Below are positions 17,860 to 24,185 of a DNA stretch of 24,185 nucleotides, piece by piece. The notes beneath the pieces are model-generated. The model did no database searches, was not told the origin of the DNA, and was given only the letters and a program-made list of their open reading frames with translations. The stretch comes from Catenaria anguillulae PL171 (taxonomy: Eukaryota > Blastocladiomycota > Blastocladiomycetes > Blastocladiales > Catenariaceae), in assembly GCA_002102555.1 (NCBI GenBank), contig MCFL01000339.1:1-24185 (forward strand), given 5' to 3'. The first letter of the stretch is position 1, and the number at the start of each line of letters is the position of its first letter. A program made the translations under genes and the position numbers.

Positions 17860-19719
17860 ATGCACATCCTCGTCGGCACTGAAGGCGGCCAACTCAAGTC
17901 CATCCCTTACGGGGCCGGCACCTCCACGGCCATTGCACGCCAGCAATCGCTTGTCCCAATCCAACCTGGCGCGCGCTCGGCCGCAGAATTTGCAGCCAAG
18001 GCCGCCAACTCCCAAGTCACAACCTATGGCAACCTCGACAAGGCCGCAGGCATCACGCACTTGGCCTCGGTACACATGTGCGGGCGCGACCTGGTTCTGA
18101 TTGCACGCAAGAATGGAACGGTGGATGTGTGGGATCATGCATTGACGGGCAATCCAGAGTTGACGCCGCTGCTTGTGAGCGTGGCTGTGTACGAAGAGTC
18201 GGAATTGGAGGGAAAGACAAAGGATGAGGTGGAAAAGATGAAGGAAGTCGTTGGGTTGGAGGCCCTTTCAGAGTACGCATCTCTTTGCCCGTTCATTTAA
18301 TCTCGATTATTTGTTACTTACCCTGCACCTCATTCCATGTGCACAGCGACACATTCTATGCCGTCACCCGCACTGGCACACTGTCCGCCTTCACTTTATC
18401 GCTCTATGTCGCCACATCCGAAGACGAAACCGACACCATGGACGTGCTGTCGACCACGCGCATCTCGCTCGGCGGCGCCAACCTCGACCGTGTCCGGTCG
18501 TGCCCGGGCCACCCACACTTGCTTGCCCTGGGCGGCAAGGACCGCGACTTGAGCATCTTGGACCTCAACTTGACCCTCGACAAGGCTGCGCCAAAGAAGG
18601 GCGATGTGCGATTCAATGGGCTGGGTGTTGAGCCGACGAAATGGAACGGCGAGCTGAATCCCACGTTTGTGTGGTTTGCGAAAAACTTGCCCAACGATAT
18701 GCTGGATTTGGCCATTCCCATTTGGATCACCGACTTGCGGTTTGTGAATGCCGAGGGAAGCAAGCTTGCCACGTGTACCATGTACCACGAGGTATGTCCG
18801 TGTTATTGATTATTGTCCGTCCTTTTTGCACTCGCTCACACACATTCATTCACCTAAGGTAAAATTCTACAACACGGCAACTAACCGCCGCCCACTGGCT
18901 GTCGTTTACACTGGCGACTACCCACTCCGCTCGCTGTCCACGATTCCCTCGCGCCCAACTGAAGTGCTCGCTTCGGACGCCAAGGGCGCCATCCACCACA
19001 TTTCGCTGACCAAGGCCGTGACCGAATTTGCGAAAATCAAGCAAACAAAGACCAACCCAGACAACCCGCGCAACCGCAACTGGAACGTACGCCAGGGCAA
19101 GCCCGTCGTGACGCGCCAAGCGCTGATTGGCGGATTTGCCGGTGCACAGGGTGCCGTGCGTCACGTGGTTACGGACGGCAAGATGGTGATTGGGGTTGGG
19201 CTCGATAGGTTTGTCCGGTTTTGGGATTTGGAGTCGCATCAGACTCGGGTCAAGTTTTTTGCTAAGCAGCGGTTGGAGGCGTGTGCCGTGTGGACGGCTG
19301 GGTTGGTGGCGCCAGATGCCATATCGGGGGCTGCAGCACCCGTTGGGAAGTCGGTCCGGGGTGGTGACGAGGATGAGGAGGAGGATGAGGACCAAGATGC
19401 GGTTGCGGATCCGTATGCGGGCATGATGGGCGACGACGAGGTTGGGGATGAGGTGTGGGACGAGTTGGAGGCACTGGCGGCAAAGCAGGCGCAGGAGGAC
19501 GCTGATGTTGATGGAAAGGAGGAGCAGGAGGGAGAGGAAACCGCCACGAAGAAGGGCAAATCCGGCAAGCGGAAGGCATCTGATAATGATGATGAGCTGG
19601 CCAACGAGTCGGGAAACGGGGAGCTGTTGGCTGAGGGTAAGCCGAGCGAACCGTCGTCAAGCGGAGGCAAGAAGCGGCGGAAGCGGTCCAAATCAAAGTC
19701 GAGCGCAACCAGCAGTTGA
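17860..19719 (+). CDS. NSA1: NSA1/WDR74-type WD-repeat ribosome assembly factor
   Basis: Three exons (17860-18272, 18347-18791, 18859-19719) with introns of 74 and 67 nt give about 572 residues. The start MHILVGTEGGQLKSI (context CCACCATGC) matches the first propeller strand of the family. Typical blocks follow: LVLIARKNGTVDVWD; PIWITDLRFVN; then, across the second intron, YHEVKFYNTATNRRPLAVVYTGDYPLRSLS; and VGLDRFVRFWDLESHQTRVKFFAKQRLEA. The C-terminal ~150 residues are acidic and then basic (KKRRKRSKSKS), a nucleolar-type tail. Nsa1/WDR74 is part of an early pre-60S particle with Rix7-dependent release. The role of the homologue here is inferred from family. It converges with the elongation factor P gene, with only ~95 nt between stops. 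Confidence 0.93.
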
Positions 19720-19814
19720 GTGGGTTGGATCGTGTGCAAAAACAGGGCAATACATGCATAGTTATCACTGCGAAATACAAGTCGTACATACTAGAGGTAG
19801 AATTCCGCCAACTT

Positions 19815-20652
19815 TCACTTTGTCCGCTTGACGTACTTGAGATTGAGGTTCTCATCCACCGACACCTCAATCTTTTCGCCCTTGACGCAGAAATCGGGCA
19901 CTTCAACGCGGAGCCCACCAGCGAGCGTCGCCACCTTGTATCCGATACCTTTGGCCGTCGGATTGGCAGCGGCCTTGACATTGTCGGGAGTGTCCTCGAT
20001 CTCAAACACAAATGAGCTGGGCAGTTTGGCCGTGATGGTGGCACCGTCGAGGAACGAGACGGTGATTGGCGTGGATTCTGCGACACACAAGAAAATAATC
20101 AGATAACCTTCACACCTGAAGTGCAATCCGAGGCAGCCTGAAGTACCTTGCAAAAATGCCAGCGCCTTCTCGCCGCCCTGCATTGTCTCAATAGGCACGG
20201 CGTGCTGCTCAAACGTCTCATTGTCCAGCACGTGCACGGCCTCGTCGTCATGGTACAAGTACTGCAAGGGCTTTGAGCTGATGTGCACGCCCTCGACGGA
20301 ATCGCTCGTCTTGTACCGTTCCGTGAACCGGTTGCCCGACACGACATCCTTCAAGTCGAGCTTGACGTGGGCGCTGCCGCGGCCCATGACAGAGTGCGTG
20401 GCCTTGGTCACAACGTGCGGACGCCCACGGTATTCAATGACGGCGCCGATGCGCACGTTGTTGATGGTGAGCTTATATGCCCGGGCACCGTAACCCTGGG
20501 CGATAGGGGCCGATTTGATTTGCGGATGTGGTCAGAGATGGATCCATGCAGACAGTTGGCGCTTGGTGGTGAAATGGGGAGGCAAGACGGACCAGCGAGT
20601 GCGGGCGGGTCACGGGGAGGGTTGCGGAGAGTCGGGAGGCGAGGCGGTACAT
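19815..20652 (-). CDS. Mitochondrial-type translation elongation factor P
   Basis: Three exons: 20652-20554, 20495-20147 and 20077-19815, separated by introns of 58 nt (GTCTGC...GCCCAG) and 69 nt (GTACTT...TCGCAG), giving 236 residues. The first exon encodes a presequence rich in Arg/Ser/Leu without acids (MYRLASRLSATLPVTRPHSL), fitting mitochondrial import. The rest is bacterial-type EF-P: NNVRIGAVIEYRGRPHVV, the loop SVMGRGSAHVKLDL, FTERYKTSDSVEG, LQYLYHDDEAVHVLDNETFEQ, and a C-terminal OB-fold ending YVKRTK. EF-P relieves ribosome stalling at proline runs. The loop-tip residue is Arg72, where E. coli has the modified Lys34. Domain assignment is firm. The first intron is inferred from phase, and because it joins the presequence directly to GYGARAYKLTINN. 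Confidence 0.9.
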
Positions 20653-20690
20653 GGTGGGTGCATGGAGCTGGTGCGTATTGATGAGTACTT

Positions 20691-20828
20691 CTAGTTTGTT
20701 GACTGCACTTTAACGGATTTGGAATTTCGGATCTGCTCAAACATGGCGACTCCGCCGATCGCAGAAACGCTCGCCCAAAGAAAAAAGGAGAAAACGAACT
20801 TCAGCATCTTTTCGGCGTTCGGAGGCAT
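20691..20828 (-). CDS. Possible 45-residue single-pass membrane microprotein
   Basis: An ATG-initiated frame of 45 codons (MPPNAEKMLKFVFSFFLWAS then AIGGVAMFEQI and a basic/polar end). It has one strong hydrophobic segment (~residues 10-30) flanked by lysines, the layout of small inner-mitochondrial or ER subunits. It ends 38 nt upstream of the EF-P start codon on the same strand, which leaves little room for separate transcription signals. It faces the RIIAD1-like gene divergently. The frame is short, so chance cannot be ruled out; a shorter start at the second Met is also possible. No family recognised. Confidence 0.35.
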   Translation of the reverse strand: MPPNAEKMLKFVFSFFLWASVSAIGGVAMFEQIRNSKSVKVQSTN

Positions 20829-21015
20829 GCATGGGGACCCCTGAAAGCTAGCTTGAGTCCTGGCGGAATCAAAGTCCTCGCCAATGACTGGTGTTGCACA
20901 CCTCGATGCATCTGCACCCGCGCCCGACAAGCACTGCCAGCGGACGCGTTCCTTTCGCATTCACATTTCCCACAATCCCTCGCACAGTACCAACCCATTT
21001 CAATGCATTACCCGA

Positions 21016-21522
21016 ATGCAGACGACGGCTCATAACCCAAAGCATCTGGCCCTCATCAAAAACACCATGATCACTCAATCCATGTCGCCGCACCAGGCTG
21101 TCGCCGAGGCAAAGTCCAAGGTCGCCCCGGTTTCTCCTTCCAAAGCACTTTCTTTGGTCACCCACCTCCTCACCAACCTCAACATCCTGTTTTCTTGCAT
21201 GCACAGAAACCAGCATTGACTGTGGACGAAATACACACAATGCAACTCGAAAACGAGCGATACCTGCGTGCGCACCCGGAAGTGACGCAAATGACGAGCT
21301 ATTTCATGAAGCGGTGCTTGTTGGAGAATCCCAGAAACCTGGCACAGTTTGCTTCTGGTATGATGTTTCCACGAACCCATCTGCCAAGCCTTGAATTGGA
21401 TGGAATGATGTTTCTTTGACCTCACTGAACTTGGCCTTGGGTGTTTTTCCGTAGATGTGTTTTCGGATCCGGGGCTCAAGGAAAAGGTGGCCATGAGCTT
21501 GCCGGCCAAACAGGCACAATAG
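21016..21522 (+). CDS. RIIAD1: RIIa-domain protein similar to RIIAD1 (flagellum-associated family)
   Basis: Three exons. Exon 1 is 21016 (or 21067) to 21120 (donor GTCGCC; a second candidate is GTTTCT at 21130). The others are 21207-21357 and 21455-21522, after introns of ~86 and 97 nt. The product is about 107 residues. The diagnostic part spans exons 2 and 3: QLENERYLRAHPEVTQM, then FMKRCLLENPRNLAQFAS spliced to DVFSDPGLKEKV. This matches the order and key residues of the RIIAD1 family (ENEKYLR-H-EV, F-...-RP-N-..-FA..YF-DP-L), an RIIa-like dimerisation/docking fold related to that of PKA regulatory subunits and Dpy30. Relatives are mostly known from ciliated or flagellated cells, so I infer an axoneme-associated role in zoospores. 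The start and first donor are uncertain. Confidence 0.75.
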
Positions 21523-21584
21523 CCCGATCAGTGTGACGTAGTTGGTGTTGGTCGTACAGAAGCCAAATGAAGTCATCACATTCT

Positions 21585-21599
21585 GGGGGGGGGGGGGGG
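21585..21599. repeat. Poly-G tract of 15 nt
   Basis: Fifteen consecutive G residues in the ~220-nt convergent spacer between the RIIAD1-like and TMEM164-like genes (poly-C in the sense of the latter's 3' region). Such homopolymers are prone to length errors and could form quadruplex-like structure. Confidence 0.95.
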
Positions 21600-21742
21600 C
21601 AGATAATGTATCGAGTGTTGAGGACAATAACGGTGAGACTAACAAGCTAAGGCATAGTATGGTCACATTCAGCGAAAAAAAGTGCAAGAAGGAAAAATGA
21701 AAGGTAGGCGAAAAAAGAAAAGCAAAGTACACACAAAGGGAG

Positions 21743-22796
21743 TTACCGACTCTTCTGCTTCTGGCTAGCCTCGACTCGCTTGCGTCTCGGTACCATCTTG
21801 AGCGCATACTTGACGAGCACATAGCGCGTAAAGAAAGTAAGCGCACAGCAAAACAAGTACATGACGAGGCGGTACAGCTCGGCGAAAAGCTCGAGGGGTC
21901 CAAGCGGGGGTTCGAGCATGTAGTTGAGGTTGTTGCCCGTGCGCAGGGCGACAGCGGAGAGAACAAGCGAGTGGTAGAGCGCCTTGAAGAGGAACGAGGC
22001 CATGGCAAGGTCGAATGAAGGAGGGAAGATGGCCAGGCGGTTGGACCAGGCAACGATTAGGGGTGTGATAAGCAAGGCCCAGTGTTCTGCGCGATTCGGA
22101 TCGGTAAAGTTTATTAGCAAGACGAGTGAGAATTGTCCGCCGACAGGTCAGATTGAGATCAACGGTCGATGTACGAACCAAACCAAAAGTTATCCCGCTC
22201 GAGAAATTGCTTGGCATCACGGAGGTCAGGTGAGAGGATGGCGAGGAGGGTGCCCCAAACAGTGTGCAAGTAAATGTTGAAGATGACCTGCAGATTGTCG
22301 AGCAGAATCGGTCCACAAAAAAGCTTGGTCAACAACCCCCGCGAAAGCACACGATCAAGCGGCATAATGCAAGTCATGGGGTACGTACATGAGGTACACT
22401 GGACCGCTGATCCCACAGGAGCATGACAATGAGTGTGACCATGGACACATGGCACGGCTGCAGCAAGAAGTTGAGGTTGCCCGAGTTGTACTTGTGGAAG
22501 GTGACCAGCGAGAGCGAGGCGGTCAAGACGAGCGCCATGAGGACGTCGAGGCGGGATCGTGTTGGGAGGGCGGCGCGCTTTGCAGCTTGGATAGCATGGT
22601 CGATGGGTGTGCCGCGCTTGAGGGATTTGGCGAGAAAGTGGCGAAAGGCCCAGACAAAGAGCAGGTTGAAGAGGACAAACTCAACGCCGTGCTGGGTCGG
22701 GCTGAGGTACCACGACCCGTAGATGGACGAGGTGCGGTCGAGGTCGTAGGGGAGGTCGGCACTCCAGGATTTGACAAAGTCGCCGAGTAGTTGCAT
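21743..22796 (-). CDS. TMEM164: TMEM164-family multi-pass membrane protein (putative acyltransferase)
   Basis: Three exons: 22796-22389, 22287-22179 and 22086-21743, with introns of 101 and 92 nt, giving 286 residues (human TMEM164 about 297). Hydrophobic helices occur along the whole length. The conserved core is present: HKYNSGNLNFLLQPCHVSMV with the Cys-His pair at residues 115-116; NIYLHTVWGTLLAILSP; NFWFEHWALLITPLIVAW, assembled across the second intron; LFKALYHSLVL; and NNLNYMLEPPLGP. The C-terminus is basic (PRRKRVEASQKQKSR). In human TMEM164 the matching cysteine has been reported as the acyl-carrying residue in ether-phospholipid synthesis, so a lipid acyltransferase activity is possible. 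The start is the ATG at 22796, giving MQLLGDFVKSWS; upstream codons in frame look non-coding. Confidence 0.85.
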
Positions 22797-23340
22797 GGCG
22801 GGGCCGTGTGTCGAAGCAAAGCAACGATGGTTGGTGGCGAGGCCAGGGGGCGGTCTGGCACGTTGCAGTGTATAGCGTGGTGAGAGGTGAGCCACGGCAG
22901 GTTGGCGGCAAGCAAGCAATGCAGCAAGTGATCTTTTCAACTTCTTTGATAGTTGCAGTACATGTCCATTGCGGTCCGTCCTGGCCGGAGAAGTATGGGC
23001 GTCGTCGCCAACCACTGCCCTCGCCCTCCAACCCTGATCAAAGTGATCGATATCGGACGAGACCATCCTTATCCAGATCCATATCCGTGACTCACTCGTC
23101 AACCTCTGCTTCTCTGCACATGAATTATTCTTCCATGATTCATGCATCTCCCACGAACGATTGGCAAAGAAAAAGAAAACGCCGATAACTCTGTGCAATC
23201 GCTCCAATACGCCCACATCCCTCAGCTTCGGTGCCGCCCGCCCGCCATTCCAGCGATCGCCCGAGGCCACGTCCTTGCCCGCTTCTCTCACGCTTGGCGG
23301 CCGGTTCCATTTCGCGGATGATTGGCCAACATACTACACC
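22797..23340. promoter_or_regulatory. Divergent intergenic region of the TMEM164-like gene and RAD17
   Basis: About 545 nt between divergent start codons. Both strands have open frames here, but none has a recognisable product or codon bias. No TATA-like, E-box or repeat element stands out. Confidence 0.45.
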
Positions 23341-24185
23341 ATGTCGCAACAAACAGTCGCTTTCACAGTCACAGTCGCAGTCGCAGTCTCGGTTCAAAAC
23401 CTCATTCGAGTTTGATGATACCATTGATCCAGCGACCCACACCGGCACCGCCAGCAACACCTACAAAAAGCGCAAGGCGTCTCAAAGTCTCTCAGCAGGC
23501 TGCATCGGTATCATCCACCCGCACAAGAAGAAAGCTATTCCCTCCGCGGCTGCCCGATCCTCCAGCATCAACGGATACGCTATGGATCGACGAGTTTGCG
23601 CCCACAACATCCGACCAGCTCGTCATCCACTCGGGCAAGGTCAAGCAAGTCCGCGAATGGCTCACGACGACGTTCAAATCAAAACCGTTTCTTGCCGTCA
23701 CGGGCCCACCTGGCACTGGAAAGCTCTCGACTGTTCTTGCTATCGCCGCCGACCTCAATTTGCGCGTCCTCGAATGGGTCAATCCATTGTTTGCTGGCAC
23801 CAGTGCCATAGTTCAGATGGATGATGATGGCCAAAGCATCTCCACTGCCCCATCCATCATCCAATCCTTTCTCGATTTTCTCTCACGGGGCACCCGCTAC
23901 TCCCAACCATCGGACCTGCTCCTCTTCCGTGACTTTCCCATCTTTTCCAAATCCGGTCTCGATCGCACCCATGCCGTCCTTACCTCGCTCTTGCGCACCC
24001 GGTCGCGAATACCCCGCATTGTCTTTTATTTTCACCGATTTTAACATTCCCGACTCGGATTTTGGCCACAGCGGCAGTCGCGCCTCATCCAACCTCGAAT
24101 GTCCAAGTACCGCGACCTCTTCCCCAGCTCTTGCCTTGCACGCCGTACACACATCGCATTCAATCCCGTCGCACCCACACTCATG
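23341..24185 (+). CDS. RAD17: RAD17/Rad24 checkpoint clamp loader, 3' partial
   Basis: Starts at the ATG 23341 (context ACACCATGT) and runs off the window. Recognisable parts are SRFKTSFEFDDTIDP, LWIDEFAPTTSDQLVIHSGK, KVKQVREWL, the P-loop VTGPPGTGKLSTVLAIAAD, the family-specific RVLEWVNP, DLLLFRDFPIF as the Walker B region, and finally THIAFNPVAPTLM. Rad17 loads the 9-1-1 clamp at damaged DNA to start ATR signalling. The frame must change about four times: twice in the N-terminal 120 nt (near ~23353 and ~23430-23455), once near 24024-24027 where an extra T seems to sit in CTTTTATT, and once near 24105-24110. The residue after the P-loop lysine is Leu instead of Ser/Thr. Identity is clear despite the broken frame. 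Confidence 0.85.

Noticed and set aside
19262-20086. 274-codon minus-strand frame across the NSA1/EF-P 3' ends
   Set aside because: Overlaps the conserved coding sequence of both genes in another frame; Pro/Arg-rich shadow.
1-24185. Transposons, virus-like elements and CRISPR arrays
   Set aside because: No transposase, reverse transcriptase, capsid or integrase motif, terminal repeat or spaced direct-repeat array was seen on either strand.

Overview
This window looks like nuclear DNA from a fungus, most likely a zoosporic (flagellated) lineage such as Blastocladiomycota or Chytridiomycota. Most genes are interrupted by short GT-AG introns (49-122 nt), intergenic gaps are small, third codon positions favour C and G, and several products are fungal-type versions of conserved nuclear, nucleolar and mitochondrial proteins. 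The best lineage clue is a small RIIa-domain protein (about 21016-21522) resembling RIIAD1, a family usually found in species with a cilium or flagellum. No transposon, virus-like element, CRISPR array, tRNA or rRNA was seen.

Left part (1-8903): a 5'-truncated p21-activated (STE20/PAK) kinase; a hemerythrin-like HHE protein on the minus strand; then a nine-exon gene (3717-8903) for a protein of about 1517 residues. That protein has a basic N-terminus, a helical bundle region reminiscent of MLKL/STAND adaptor domains, an EF-hand whose loop is split by an intron, and a long Ser/Gln/Cys-rich tail.

Middle part (9132-19719): a Gln-rich disordered protein with a PAM2 (poly(A)-binding-protein) motif and two copies of a 26-residue Trp-containing motif; a two-RRM RNA-binding protein; a 211-residue orphan; BUD13 (RES splicing complex) divergent from NOP56 (box C/D snoRNP core); an Apq12-like membrane protein divergent from NSA1 (60S ribosome assembly). 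Both promoters serving a ribosome-biogenesis gene carry the palindrome TCACGTGA. The gene content here is largely RNA metabolism.

Right part (19815-24185): a mitochondrial elongation factor P with a presequence; a possible 45-residue membrane microprotein; the RIIAD1-like gene; a TMEM164-family membrane protein with the conserved Cys-His pair; and the start of a RAD17 checkpoint clamp loader that runs off the end.

Sequence quality varies. The three outermost genes (kinase, hemerythrin, RAD17) each need several frame changes to read as their families. The eleven confidently modelled genes between them read through cleanly once spliced. This fits poorly corrected ends of a short contig better than gene decay, but only read data can decide. 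Exon boundaries were placed by eye from GT/AG sites, codon phase and family conservation, without transcript data.
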